Assembly: GCF_040267685.1 (NCBI RefSeq)
Contig: NZ_CP158367.1
Location: forward strand, 1,054,001-1,118,000
Reading direction: 5' to 3'
DNA from: Proteinivorax tanatarense
Lineage (GTDB): Bacteria > Bacillota > Proteinivoracia > Proteinivoracales > Proteinivoracaceae
Length of the DNA: 64,000 nucleotides
Positions within the stretch are counted from its first letter, which is position 1; the number at the start of each line of letters is the position of its first letter. Under the pieces are notes generated by a model. It was given only the letters and a program-made list of their open reading frames with translations. It was not told the origin of the DNA and did not search any database. This document shows positions 1-9,099 of this stretch, piece by piece. A program made the translations under genes and the position numbers.

Positions 1-480
1 CAAAGGGCAACAAGGGTTTTACAAAGCTGTAAAAATTATGAAGATGTAACGACTAAACTTTATAATGTCGTAAAAGATATAATTGATGATCAGCTTAAAA
101 AACATCAGTTGCCGATTGTTCGTGGGCTGGTGAGAGATGGTGGGTTAGGTGGTTTTAGAGCTGGCACTAAATATCGCTATTTCATGACTGATAGCTTTTT
201 GAAAATCCTTGTTTTTAGTAATGTAAACTCTAAACAACCTATGGAATTTAGCGACTTTATCGAGCAATTGTATAAAAAATATGGAATAATCATTGGGGAA
301 GTGCAAGCTAAAAAATCTGGTTTGTACGAAGAGTCAAAACTTAATATTAGATACTTCCAAAGAAATGAGCAGTCACTACGCGATAAACTCCGTCAAAATG
401 GCTTATTAGTTGAATACTCAGATGCTACTGCTATGATCAAGAATCCATATGAAAATGTTGATAATGGGGTGAATGCATGA
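1..480 (+). CDS. 3' part of an unrecognised gene, cut by the window edge
   Basis: The reading frame is open from base 1 to the stop at 478-480, so about 159 C-terminal residues are visible and the true start lies upstream. The TTG at 109 is only an internal codon. I do not recognise the domain. The visible part is basic, with a short helix-rich stretch followed by alternating hydrophobic strands and the ending NPYENVDNGVNA. Its stop overlaps the ATG of the next gene by four bases (ATGA), so the two are almost certainly one operon with coupled translation and probably act together. By position it could be a DptG-like subunit if the next gene is DptH-like, but I cannot show that from the visible residues. 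Confidence 0.7.
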   Translation, partial: QRATRVLQSCKNYEDVTTKLYNVVKDIIDDQLKKHQLPIVRGLVRDGGLGGFRAGTKYRYFMTDSFLKILVFSNVNSKQPMEFSDFIEQLYKKYGIIIGEVQAKKSGLYEESKLNIRYFQRNEQSLRDKLRQNGLLVEYSDATAMIKNPYENVDNGVNA

Positions 481-3400
481 AAACGAGAGATAAAATCTTA
501 AGCAAATGGATTACTAAGGTACTATTTAAATATTTTAATGTGCAATCTAAAGAAGGGACACCAAAAATTTTTATTAAAATTAGTGGTTTGTTAGATAGAG
601 AGTTAATGTACTTCTTAGATGCCTTTAAGCAGCAGGAAGACAAGTTGGCTAGTTTTTATAATCCTGTAGTTAGGTTGATTAAACCTATGGATGGATATGA
701 AGATTTTAGCTTAAAGGAGCATGAGACTAGTATATGGTTAAGAAATAATACTCAGGCAAATGAAGCGCTAATTATTCTAGTAAATGAAACGACTCCAGAA
801 GCACAGAGCTTAGAAAATCTTTTCTCAATTGATGAAGCTTTTTTACTATCTCACAAAGGCTTAAAAGAGTTATACGAAGTGTTGTCGGAAGAGTACAGGC
901 TAGTTTCTGAAGAAATAGATGATTTGAAAAAATTTTATAATATTTTTAGTAAAGTCTCAGAACCACAACTACGGACTTTAATTGAGTTTATAGCTTTTTT
1001 AATTGAGAGTGAAGAAAATTCAATTGTAAAGAGTATTCAGAAGGGATTGCCGATTTTAGATCTATTTGTTGATGACCATTTAATGATTGAAGACTCAAAT
1101 GTTAAACGGTTGCGTAGGAATTTTGCGTTAGCTAACCTAATAAGTAAGAATAGCAATATAGAAAAGCTAAAGGATAAAATGTATACTTTTTTAGACAATG
1201 AAGAGAGAAATAAGTTTCCACATGATATTTGGAAAGAAACAAGTCCTGAAAATTTTAGGGAAATGGCGTTAAATTTTATTAATAAAGAAGATAAAAGGTT
1301 GCTGAAATTTAATTTTGAGGTTATTGAAGAAGTTTTTAATTTTAGGGAAAAAACAAAGCTTAAAGATAGAATAAAGGATGTTTTAGAGTACAATAACCGT
1401 TCGACCGATGAGAAAAGTAAAATAGATACTGGAATTGAGACAGTTGAAGAGAATGAAGCAGCCGATGATATTCAAGAATTTTATGAAGAGTTTGAGAATG
1501 ATTTTGAAAAAGATAAGAATTTAAAAAGGATTATAATACGTCGAATAGAGAAATTAAGACATCCATCTGAATATGATGACATATATGAAGCGCTATTATA
1601 CGAGGCTTATGGTCTACTTAGTGAGTGTTTAGACGAGCAGGAACTTAAAGATGTATACTATGAACTGTCTACAGCTGAAAGTAGGTTACCAAGCGAAGCA
1701 ATACAGTTTTTAGATATATATGTGCAAAACATACAAAATCAGGTGCCTTTAGTTCGCTATAAAAGTAAAGAAATAGAAGAGGATAATAGTATAAAATTTA
1801 AGGAGATTACGTTTGAATTACGAATATTTAATCAAAACTCTAAAATAAAGGCTAAATCTTTCAAAATCGTTAATTTATCTAATAGTACCTTCTCTATTTT
1901 TGTTAATAGTATTAAAAACGCAGAATTACCTAAAATAATCCAATATAAAAACGAAACTATTTCTAAAAGAAATATTGCAGACGATATAGGGGAAAACATT
2001 AACAATTATGTAGCCCAACAAGATGAGGAGATGAAAAAACAAAAGGTTTACTTTCAGCAGTTTTGTACATGGTATTCAAATGTTTTAAAGAAAGTATGTA
2101 CAGATGGGATTTTTTCTATAAGTTCTAAGGAAATAGAGACACAAATAGACGCTTACTTTAAAGGCGTAGAAAAGTCTGTGCATATTAGCCAACAAATTTT
2201 CAAACCAATTGTGGAGATAGGCACCTATGATATCTGTGACTATAATCCAGGGAGTACTGGACTAATTTCTGAAAGGACCATTTCAATTTTTAACCCAATA
2301 AGACTTATCAGTTATTTAAAACGTTATGAACAGATTCAAAACTTGCTTGAAGACTGGATAAATCGTGGGGTAGAGGATTCTTTATTTATAGAAAAAGAAC
2401 ATGAATACTTAGATTATGTAGCAGATAGCTTTAAACAATTATCACCGAGGTACTTTGCCTTAGACAGCGACTCAAAATTCTTAATTGAGATCAGTGAAGT
2501 TTTAGGAGAAGGGAAATTTGTATTAAATAATGAGTTAATGAAAAGTACAGACTATATATCTACTGAGCTTTCAGAAGAACTAGTTAAAACCGCTAAAAAT
2601 TATTTAGATGTTTACCCTTACTCTAAAGATAGTTTAGATATTTTATTCCTTTACTGTCAAAGTGCAGATATTGTTATAAAATCAATTGAACAACTATTTA
2701 AAAAAATAAAGAACATTAAAAAGTTGAGATTAAATGTTCATAGCTTATATGCAGGAGAAATTCATAAAGAAATTAACGATTGGGTTGCAAGGCAGGAGGA
2801 GTATTCAAACCCAAATATTGATAGCAAGTTTCCAAGTGTAGAGGTCAAAATCTTATCAGGTAACAGAACAGAGGAGATTTTCGAACAAATAGATGAATAT
2901 ATGGTTGATACAGATATAGTTGTTCTTGCAGACTATTTTGGCCAATCAGATCAAGTGCAATTTTCTTTTGAGAAAATTGCTCCGCAATATTCCGAAAATT
3001 GGTTTGAAAAAGTTGAAGTAGAACCATTAAAAGATACTGAAGCAATTAAGCGACTTCCTTACATTAGTGAGAAAATGCCTAATATACTAAAATATTTTTA
3101 CAAAATGCAATATATGATTCAGAAACATGCTGTACTAGATGATAATGATTTATTTGTTTTGAAAAATACAATAACAATTAATAACATAAGCAGCCACTTG
3201 ATTGATAAAATACATGAAAAATTTAACTGGATAATGATTATGGATCGCTTTTTAGATAAGTCTTTGCTCCAGAAGACTTCCTCTAAGGCTCAAATAATTC
3301 AGTATAGGTCAAAAGCGGGAAAGAATAAAAACTATAAGTTAATTTTATCTTCCTCTAAACATATCAAAAAGCTAAACAAAAACTTAATCGATTATGGATA

Positions 3401-5591
3401 TCATGACCGATTATTAAGAAAAGCTAAAGAGATTATGAAAAATGAAAACGTAAAAAAAGAAGCTGTTTTAGAAGCAGTGAGAACTGTAAAAGAAATTTCG
3501 GGAGCATTAGTGCTAAAGGCAGTAGGACCAGGTAAGTATGCTCATGAGATGCTTGCTACTTATTTATCAATTAAAGCAAACCAAAAATCTAAAAATGAAG
3601 AAACATTAGAAGTGTGGTCTCTTTGTGACGAACTTCCTTGGTTTAACTCAAGGAATAGAAGGCCGGATCTGGTTGTTACAACGATTACAAATGGTGAAGA
3701 CTCCTTGAATATACAGTTTTCAATAAAAGAATTGAAATTTGTAAACGATAGGATTTTTGAAAAGGAAAGAATTGACGCAATAAAACAAATATCCTCAGCA
3801 GAAACCTTATATAAAAACATCTTTAGCTTTGAATCAGGCAAATTAGATGCTGCATTTTGGAAAGATGAGTTAGTACATTATTTAGTTGAACGTGCTGCAT
3901 ATAATTTAAAAGAAGCAAACCTTATAAAGGCTCTGCAAGATAAGGACTTAGACAACATCAATGTTAGCATTGATACTTCTATTGATGTGTTTTGCTATAC
4001 GTCAAACATGAAAGAGTTTGAATTTGCACAAGGCAACTGTGAAGTTTATGAAGATATCCTTAAAAATAAGTATAAGAATTATATTTATCCTAGAAATTAT
4101 ATTCTAAAAGCTTTAGGGACTACAGATGAAACAGAGCCTGACTATACAGAATTAAGAAGCAACTTTATTGATGTAGAAAAAGAATTGTTTGAGAAAAAAT
4201 CTAAGCTTGATAGCGATAATACAAAAGGACCTGTTAGTTACACCTCCACAGAGGATGATTTAACAAAAAAAAGGATGAACAATGAAAAGAATATAGTGGA
4301 TGGTGAGGAAAAAAGTCAATCTAATATGGCTAGAAAATCTTCGGAAACTCATGAAGGCAATAAAGAGACTCATGAAGAAAGCCATAAAGAAAATGAACGT
4401 ACTGGTGTCCCTTCTTCCACCAAAAATCATAACCGTAATTTTGACAATATTCCAGAGATAACGGCACTTAAAGGGTTAGAACTTAGCAATGGCACGTCAG
4501 AGTTAACTGATTATAGCTACTTAAAGAGAAGATATGCCAATAAACTAACAAGTAATTTTACTAGAAATAATATTGAGATTGATGTTGAAGAGGTTATAAT
4601 TGGTCCAGGTGTTATTAGAATTGTAGTAAAGATACCAAGTACCGTTTCACAAAACAAGATTACTTCTAGGCGAAAAGATATACAGTTGTGGTTAGAAACT
4701 AGTCAAGAACCGAATATAAAAATTGCTAGAGGGAGAATAAATATTGATATTGTAAGGGAGGACCCTGACACTATATACTTTGAACAGTTTATGGCAAAGC
4801 TTAGAAACCAAGTAGGAGACCAAGTAAAGAGAACAAATCTTATTGCACCGCTAGGATTCGATCCTTTAAGTAAAGCTATTTTTATAGACCTTTCTGATGC
4901 AACTACACCTCACCTTTTAGTAGGTGGGACAACTGGAAGCGGAAAAAGTGTATCGTTAAACTCAATTATTCTAGGAGTGATGTGTCTTTATTCTCCGCAA
5001 CAAGTACAATTTGTCTTTATCGATCCAAAGCAGGTAGAATTTACCCACTATGAAAATAAACAACATACTTCAAGAGTTATAACAGATATAGAAGAAGCTG
5101 TTCAAGCCTTAGATGAGCTGGTTGATGAAATGGAAAAGCGTTATAAGGAGTTTGCTAAGGAATATGTTTCAAATATTGATGAATATGTTGAGCTAACCGA
5201 TAATAATCTTCCCCACTTAGTAATTGTTTTTGATGAATTTGCAGATTTTATGAATCAAAATAAAGAATTAGCAAAGAGAGTAGAGAATTCAATTATGCGG
5301 TTAGGTCAAAAAGCTAGAGCAGCTGGCATACACTTGATTATTTGCACACAACATCCAAAAGCTGACGTTATTAACACCAATATAAGAAATAATTTAGGGG
5401 CTCGTCTAGCTTTAAGAACAGCTGATTCAGTTGCTTCACATGTTATCCTTGATCAAGATGGTGCTGAGAGATTAGCTGGAAAAGGAGATTTTTTAGCGAA
5501 AGTAAGCTACGGCAACATTGAAAGAGGAAAAAGCCCGTTTTTAACTCCTAAAGTGAAGAGGGCTCTATTAAAATATTTTGAAAGGAGTTAA
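477..5591 (+). CDS. Giant FtsK-motor protein with a PD-(D/E)XK nuclease signature, possible DptH-like defence protein
   Basis: The protein has 1704 residues. Residues 1 to about 1000 are mostly helical and unrecognised, with an acidic stretch near 320-345. Residues about 1015-1110 read like a PD-(D/E)XK nuclease core: a helix carrying E1024, a strand with PD at 1063-1064, a strand with ExK at 1085-1087 and a following helix with Q1104. A linker rich in charged residues (about 1260-1320) leads to an FtsK/SpoIIIE-type motor: a beta-domain-like segment near 1365-1430, Walker A GTTGSGKS near 1485 and Walker B VIVFDEF near 1583. No FtsK gamma DNA-reading domain follows. Known FtsK/HerA motor proteins of this size occur in anti-phage systems, including DptH (DndH) of the phosphorothioate-dependent restriction system; that assignment is inference. 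The start overlaps the upstream stop as ATGA. A housekeeping FtsK is unlikely given the size and the lack of membrane segments. Confidence 0.85.
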   Translation: MKTRDKILSKWITKVLFKYFNVQSKEGTPKIFIKISGLLDRELMYFLDAFKQQEDKLASFYNPVVRLIKPMDGYEDFSLKEHETSIWLRNNTQANEALIILVNETTPEAQSLENLFSIDEAFLLSHKGLKELYEVLSEEYRLVSEEIDDLKKFYNIFSKVSEPQLRTLIEFIAFLIESEENSIVKSIQKGLPILDLFVDDHLMIEDSNVKRLRRNFALANLISKNSNIEKLKDKMYTFLDNEERNKFPHDIWKETSPENFREMALNFINKEDKRLLKFNFEVIEEVFNFREKTKLKDRIKDVLEYNNRSTDEKSKIDTGIETVEENEAADDIQEFYEEFENDFEKDKNLKRIIIRRIEKLRHPSEYDDIYEALLYEAYGLLSECLDEQELKDVYYELSTAESRLPSEAIQFLDIYVQNIQNQVPLVRYKSKEIEEDNSIKFKEITFELRIFNQNSKIKAKSFKIVNLSNSTFSIFVNSIKNAELPKIIQYKNETISKRNIADDIGENINNYVAQQDEEMKKQKVYFQQFCTWYSNVLKKVCTDGIFSISSKEIETQIDAYFKGVEKSVHISQQIFKPIVEIGTYDICDYNPGSTGLISERTISIFNPIRLISYLKRYEQIQNLLEDWINRGVEDSLFIEKEHEYLDYVADSFKQLSPRYFALDSDSKFLIEISEVLGEGKFVLNNELMKSTDYISTELSEELVKTAKNYLDVYPYSKDSLDILFLYCQSADIVIKSIEQLFKKIKNIKKLRLNVHSLYAGEIHKEINDWVARQEEYSNPNIDSKFPSVEVKILSGNRTEEIFEQIDEYMVDTDIVVLADYFGQSDQVQFSFEKIAPQYSENWFEKVEVEPLKDTEAIKRLPYISEKMPNILKYFYKMQYMIQKHAVLDDNDLFVLKNTITINNISSHLIDKIHEKFNWIMIMDRFLDKSLLQKTSSKAQIIQYRSKAGKNKNYKLILSSSKHIKKLNKNLIDYGYHDRLLRKAKEIMKNENVKKEAVLEAVRTVKEISGALVLKAVGPGKYAHEMLATYLSIKANQKSKNEETLEVWSLCDELPWFNSRNRRPDLVVTTITNGEDSLNIQFSIKELKFVNDRIFEKERIDAIKQISSAETLYKNIFSFESGKLDAAFWKDELVHYLVERAAYNLKEANLIKALQDKDLDNINVSIDTSIDVFCYTSNMKEFEFAQGNCEVYEDILKNKYKNYIYPRNYILKALGTTDETEPDYTELRSNFIDVEKELFEKKSKLDSDNTKGPVSYTSTEDDLTKKRMNNEKNIVDGEEKSQSNMARKSSETHEGNKETHEESHKENERTGVPSSTKNHNRNFDNIPEITALKGLELSNGTSELTDYSYLKRRYANKLTSNFTRNNIEIDVEEVIIGPGVIRIVVKIPSTVSQNKITSRRKDIQLWLETSQEPNIKIARGRINIDIVREDPDTIYFEQFMAKLRNQVGDQVKRTNLIAPLGFDPLSKAIFIDLSDATTPHLLVGGTTGSGKSVSLNSIILGVMCLYSPQQVQFVFIDPKQVEFTHYENKQHTSRVITDIEEAVQALDELVDEMEKRYKEFAKEYVSNIDEYVELTDNNLPHLVIVFDEFADFMNQNKELAKRVENSIMRLGQKARAAGIHLIICTQHPKADVINTNIRNNLGARLALRTADSVASHVILDQDGAERLAGKGDFLAKVSYGNIERGKSPFLTPKVKRALLKYFERS

Positions 5592-5634
5592 AAAGGACTG
5601 TAAAAGGTATGTTATCAGCTCCCTTCTCTCGTTA

Positions 5635-5978
5635 GTTGTTAAAGGTGAGGATTTTATTGTTTTTTGTTTTGGCAAACCGGTTTTTGATAATGCCCGGCAA
5701 CATCATGAACGACTTGATGGAAGTGGATATCCAGATGGATTAACTGATAAAGAAATCTCGAAGAAGGTAAAATCATCGCTATCTGTGATAGTTTTGACGC
5801 CATGACAACCGACCGAGTTTATAGAAAAGGCAAAAGCAAACAAGAAGCAATAGATGAACTACAAGAGCTTAAGGGGACTAAGTATGACCCCGAACTAGTG
5901 GACTTGTTTATACATAAAGTGTTAACAAAACCGCTAAAGAAAACCGGCAATAATAAAGAAGCAGTAACAAAACTTTGA
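5635..5978 (+). pseudogene. Frameshifted 3' fragment of an HD-GYP phosphodiesterase gene
   Basis: The fragment begins 44 bases after the stop of the FtsK-motor gene. It reads GKPVFDNARQHHERLDGSGYP, the second half of an HD-GYP domain, and then loses frame near 5760. The next frame continues with AICDSFDAMTTDRVYRKGKS down to a TGA at 5976-5978. It matches base for base the 3' half of the HD-GYP gene at 20.9-21.2 kb, where one extra base (TCGCAAGAAGG against TCGAAGAAGG here) keeps the frame open. The N-terminal cupin-like part and the catalytic HD pair are missing. The fragment is therefore a decayed duplicate. The IS3 element starts immediately after its stop, which suggests a rearrangement breakpoint. 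Confidence 0.8.
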
Positions 5979-6061
5979 TGCTAGAATAAAAATAGGAGAA
6001 CTTAAACATAGTAATTTCTGTATCTGATATAATATAGAAGTCAGATAAGGAGAGATTTATT

Positions 6062-6358
6062 ATGAGTAAAAAAAACAAAAGATATAGTGAAGAGTTTAAA
6101 CAGGATGCCGTCAATTATTATTACTCCTCTGGAAAATCAATAAAAGCATCTGCATCAGATCTTAATATTAGTTCCTCGGGTCTTGCAGGATGGATTAATA
6201 GTGCTAAGGCAAATGAAGGGGTTGTCAACCACCGTGGCTCGGGAAATTATTCATCCGATGCTGAAAAAGAAATTGCTAAATTAAAAAAAGAATTAAGAGA
6301 CAAAGAGGATGCACTTAATATCTTAAAAAAGGCCATAGGCATACTGAACGAAGATTAA
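6062..6358 (+). CDS. IS3-family transposase OrfA (helix-turn-helix subunit)
   Basis: This 98-residue protein starts MSKKNKRYSEEFKQDAVNYY, the standard opening of an IS3 OrfA. It carries an HTH_Tnp_1-type DNA-binding domain over residues about 5-50 and a leucine-rich coiled coil over about 65-95 used for multimerisation. The ribosome site AAGGAGAG lies ten bases before the ATG. Near its end, in frame, is the slippery heptamer A AAA AAG (6325-6331), so some ribosomes should shift back one base and make the OrfAB fusion transposase. OrfA alone normally binds the ends and regulates transposition. Confidence 0.9.
   Translation: MSKKNKRYSEEFKQDAVNYYYSSGKSIKASASDLNISSSGLAGWINSAKANEGVVNHRGSGNYSSDAEKEIAKLKKELRDKEDALNILKKAIGILNED
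6325..6331 (+). other. Probable programmed -1 frameshift site of the IS3 transposase
   Basis: The heptamer A AAA AAG is read in the OrfA frame as the end of TTA, then AAA and AAG. The OrfB frame is open from 6319, just upstream, to 7230 with no stop. Slippage by one base here would fuse OrfA to OrfB, the usual way IS3 elements make transposase. Confidence 0.7.
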
Positions 6359-6420
6359 CTGAAGCAATCTATATAGAGGTAAAAGCAGCCTCGGAAAAGC
6401 GCCGAATTTCAGTTAACAGT

Positions 6421-7230
6421 GTGCTTAAAAAACTAGGCGTTTCATCATCAGGTTATTATAGCTGGAAAAAGAGAACCACCTCAAACCAAGAGTTAAGAAA
6501 AAGATCTCTTTGCACAGAAATTACCGAGATATATAATGAATCACATCAAATATATGGAGCACCTAAGATCACTTCTATATTAAAATCCAGAGGGCATGCA
6601 GTATCAGAAAAGACTGTGGGCAACTATATGAAAGAGCTTGGTATTAAAGCAATTTGGGTAAGTCCTTATACGAGAACTACAATAGACCCAGATTTTGATT
6701 CTAAGCTTAAAAATGTATTAGATAGAAACTTCAACCCCAAAGCCCCTAATACAGTATGGGTAACAGATATTACTTATATCCCCACAATTACGGGATTTGT
6801 ATATTTAACATCAGTAATGGACCTATATTCAAGAGCTATAGTAGGTTGGCATCTGTCAGATAGTTTATCTACTGCTGGGGTTGTTAAAGGCATAGAAAAT
6901 TCTAAGAGAAATAATGTTTTAGATACTCCTGTTATTATTCATAGTGACAGAGGGGTTCAATATGTTTCAAAAGCATATTTAAAAGCAACTCCAGCTGCAA
7001 AATTTATTCACAGCTATTCAAGGAAGGGTAATCCTTGGGATAATGCTGTAATAGAATCATTCCATTCTTTAATAAAAAGGGAATGGCTTAATAGGTATGT
7101 CATTAAAAACCTTATGCATGCTCATGAGTTAGTCTTTGAATATATAGATGCTTTTTATAATACCAAAAGAATTCACGGTCACTGTAAAATGGAGTCGCCC
7201 CATGAGTTTGAAAAAAAACATGCTATATAA
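6421..7230 (+). CDS. IS3-family transposase OrfB (DDE catalytic domain)
   Basis: This is the catalytic half of the transposase, expected to be made mainly as an OrfAB fusion. The frame is open from 6319; the GTG at 6421 is only the first available start codon. An HTH_21-like segment (YNESHQIYGAPKITSILKSRG) precedes the rve integrase core. The DDE triad is visible as WVTDITYIP, IIHSDRGVQYVS and WDNAVIESFHS, with the usual wide first gap and a second gap of about 35 residues. The C-terminus contains the typical FEYIDAFYNTKRIHGH motif. Length and motifs are those of an intact IS150/IS3-group enzyme. Confidence 0.9.
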   Translation: MLKKLGVSSSGYYSWKKRTTSNQELRKRSLCTEITEIYNESHQIYGAPKITSILKSRGHAVSEKTVGNYMKELGIKAIWVSPYTRTTIDPDFDSKLKNVLDRNFNPKAPNTVWVTDITYIPTITGFVYLTSVMDLYSRAIVGWHLSDSLSTAGVVKGIENSKRNNVLDTPVIIHSDRGVQYVSKAYLKATPAAKFIHSYSRKGNPWDNAVIESFHSLIKREWLNRYVIKNLMHAHELVFEYIDAFYNTKRIHGHCKMESPHEFEKKHAI

Positions 7231-7276
7231 ATTAGATTACAGGTTTACTAAATTTAACTTGTCCTTTTTCTTGACA

Positions 7277-7514
7277 TAGAACCACTTTCAAAATCGCCTC
7301 GCGCGGAAAAGCAGTGAAAATCGTTTGGCAGACCTCACGGAAAAGCGCTGTAAAGTGTAAAAAAACAAACCTTATCGCCTACGGTAAACATAACGAAATA
7401 AGCTAATTGAGTAGTGTGATGTGAGAAGTTGGCAGTTGGTAAAAGGATGGCTAATACTCAGTGGCCAATGCTCTTAGCTTTTGATCCTATGCTTCTGACC
7501 ACCTACCACCTGCC
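7277..7514. other. Gene-free stretch after the insertion sequence
   Basis: No coding frame of any promise is present. The stretch holds an imperfect inverted pair, TTGGCAGTTGGT near 7429 and ACCACCTGCCAA near 7505, which brackets about 65 bases just before the terminator. The G+C-richer segment at 7290-7360 looks unlike its surroundings and may be a remnant of older inserted DNA. Confidence 0.4.
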
Positions 7515-7563
7515 AAAACGGTTTCCAATCATCTAAAATTTGATGATCGGAACCGTTTTTTTA
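7515..7563 (+). terminator. Rho-independent terminator
   Basis: AAAACGGTTTCC pairs with GGAACCGTTTT, an inner ATCATC/GATGAT stem extends the helix, and a run of T follows. It separates the insertion-sequence region from the next gene. Confidence 0.75.
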
Positions 7564-7659
7564 TTTGCTTTGGCTAGATATCTTCCAGTTTCTTTTATAA
7601 TTGTTTAAAGGAGAATGTTGTTGTTTATCGAAATTCTATATAGAAGGTGAGGGGATAGT

Positions 7660-9099
7660 ATGAGAAAGATATTGGGGATACTTGGTTATTCACTTTTAAT
7701 TGTTTTAATCTACGATTTTATTTTAACTGCCATCAACTTAGCTCTAGTCTTTTTTGTAGATGGCGAGGATACTGTTGCATTTTATGAGGCATCTGAAATA
7801 AGTTATATTTTAGCGGTAGTGGTTACATTTTTAATTTATACTTGGATTACTCATTTAAAGGGTAGAAAGATAGCTGAGAAATGTAGGTTTAAAAAGATTC
7901 CTTGGCACAAACTTGTGCTATGTTTTATAGTTGGGGTGGTTGGGGTTTTTATTAGTAGTGCTGTTTTAGGTTTGCTAGAAAGAGTTAACCCTGGCTCAAT
8001 AGAATCCCATAGCGAAAACTGGGCTTGGATGAGCGATATACGTTTTGGTCTTGTATTTTTAGCAACAGGTGTAGCTGCACCCTTTATAGAGGAAGTAATG
8101 TTTAGGGGACTTATATTTAAAAAAATGGAAGATAAAATGTCGCTAACAGCTATAATAATATTTCAAGCTGCTTTGTTTGGTTTAATTCATGGAAACCTTC
8201 CTCAAATATCTTATACATTTTTTGCTGGCATCACCTTTGGGCTATTACTAATTTGGACAGGGTCTATATGGGCGCCTATTTTGGCCCATGTAGGAAATAA
8301 TGTTCATGCTGTGGTGTTATCTTATTCATCATTTGGTCCAGCCATGTTAGATAGTGATGTATATACATATATTTATTGGTTTGCTTTTCCCGTTGTTTTT
8401 GGTTTTATTATGGTTTATTTGTTTAGAACTAGAGTGAAGTTTAAGGCAAGTGATGTTGATGTAGATGTTGCTAACATGAATTCTGCTATTGTTCACTTTC
8501 AGACTTTGGACTACTACAATAAAAATGCCGACAAATACACAAAAGATACGATAGATATTAACCTTAGGGAAAGTCGAGACATGTTTGCTAAGCACCTAAA
8601 TTACGGTGACCATATTTTGGACTTGGGGTGCGGAACGGGAAGAGATAGCAAGGCTTTTATGGAAAAAGGATTTAAGGTTACTGCCGTTGATGGGTCAAAG
8701 CAGATGTGTAAAATTGCCAGTGAGAATTTGAAACAAGAAGTTATCTGCAAAAAGTTTTATGAGCTTGATATGGTCAATGAATTTAATGGAATATGGGCAA
8801 GTGCGTCACTGTTACATGTGCCATCTTCTGAATTGGAGGATATTTTTAAAAAAATTGCTGCGGCACTTAAGCCTGAAGGATATTTGTACGTATCATTTAA
8901 ATATGGGGATTTTGAAGGTGTTAGAAAGTGCGGCAGACACTTTACCGACCTGACAGAAGAAAGCCTTAAATCTTTGATAGGTAACAGCTGGGAGATGGTT
9001 GAAGTTAAGGTAACACCTGACTTAAAAGAAGGCCGGGAAGATGAAAAATGGTTGAATGCTGTGCTTAAGCGTAATAACATTAAGCCCCAAAAACTCTAG
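7660..9099 (+). CDS. CPBP-family membrane protease fused to a SAM-dependent methyltransferase
   Basis: The 479-residue protein joins two domains in one uninterrupted frame. Residues 1 to about 265 form a multi-pass CPBP (Abi/CAAX-protease-like) intramembrane metalloprotease with the motifs E144-E145-VMF-R149, H177 (LIHGN) and H210-VGNN. After the last membrane segment a short linker leads to a class I methyltransferase domain (about 290-475), with the SAM-binding motif LDLGCGTG at 320-327 and the acidic end of the second strand (VDGSKQM). The C-terminal domain should face the cytoplasm. CPBP proteins are linked to bacteriocin self-immunity and prenyl-protein processing; the methyltransferase could act on a related product, but the substrate is unknown. 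A broken CPBP copy without the methyltransferase lies at 61.5 kb. A GAGGGGATAGT site precedes the ATG. Confidence 0.85.
   Translation: MRKILGILGYSLLIVLIYDFILTAINLALVFFVDGEDTVAFYEASEISYILAVVVTFLIYTWITHLKGRKIAEKCRFKKIPWHKLVLCFIVGVVGVFISSAVLGLLERVNPGSIESHSENWAWMSDIRFGLVFLATGVAAPFIEEVMFRGLIFKKMEDKMSLTAIIIFQAALFGLIHGNLPQISYTFFAGITFGLLLIWTGSIWAPILAHVGNNVHAVVLSYSSFGPAMLDSDVYTYIYWFAFPVVFGFIMVYLFRTRVKFKASDVDVDVANMNSAIVHFQTLDYYNKNADKYTKDTIDINLRESRDMFAKHLNYGDHILDLGCGTGRDSKAFMEKGFKVTAVDGSKQMCKIASENLKQEVICKKFYELDMVNEFNGIWASASLLHVPSSELEDIFKKIAAALKPEGYLYVSFKYGDFEGVRKCGRHFTDLTEESLKSLIGNSWEMVEVKVTPDLKEGREDEKWLNAVLKRNNIKPQKL

Larger units (their letters stand above)
5979..7276 (+). mobile_element. IS3-family insertion sequence (orfA/orfB type)
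   Basis: The element holds two overlapping transposase frames and imperfect inverted ends. The left end starts TGCTAGAATAAAAATAGGAG at 5979. The complement of the right end starts TGTCAAGAAAAAGGACAAG at 7276, and the similarity continues inward for about 40 bases. Exact ends are approximate, and I see no convincing target-site duplication. Both transposase frames look intact, so the copy may be active. It lies directly after the HD-GYP fragment. Confidence 0.75.

Noticed and set aside
5578-5805. 75-codon gene after the motor-nuclease
   Set aside because: Its downstream part is the frame-shifted HD-GYP fragment and its first residues come from unrelated joining sequence; it is not an independent gene.
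8757-9080. 107-codon minus-strand frame inside the methyltransferase domain
   Set aside because: It is an antisense shadow of a domain with clear SAM-binding motifs.
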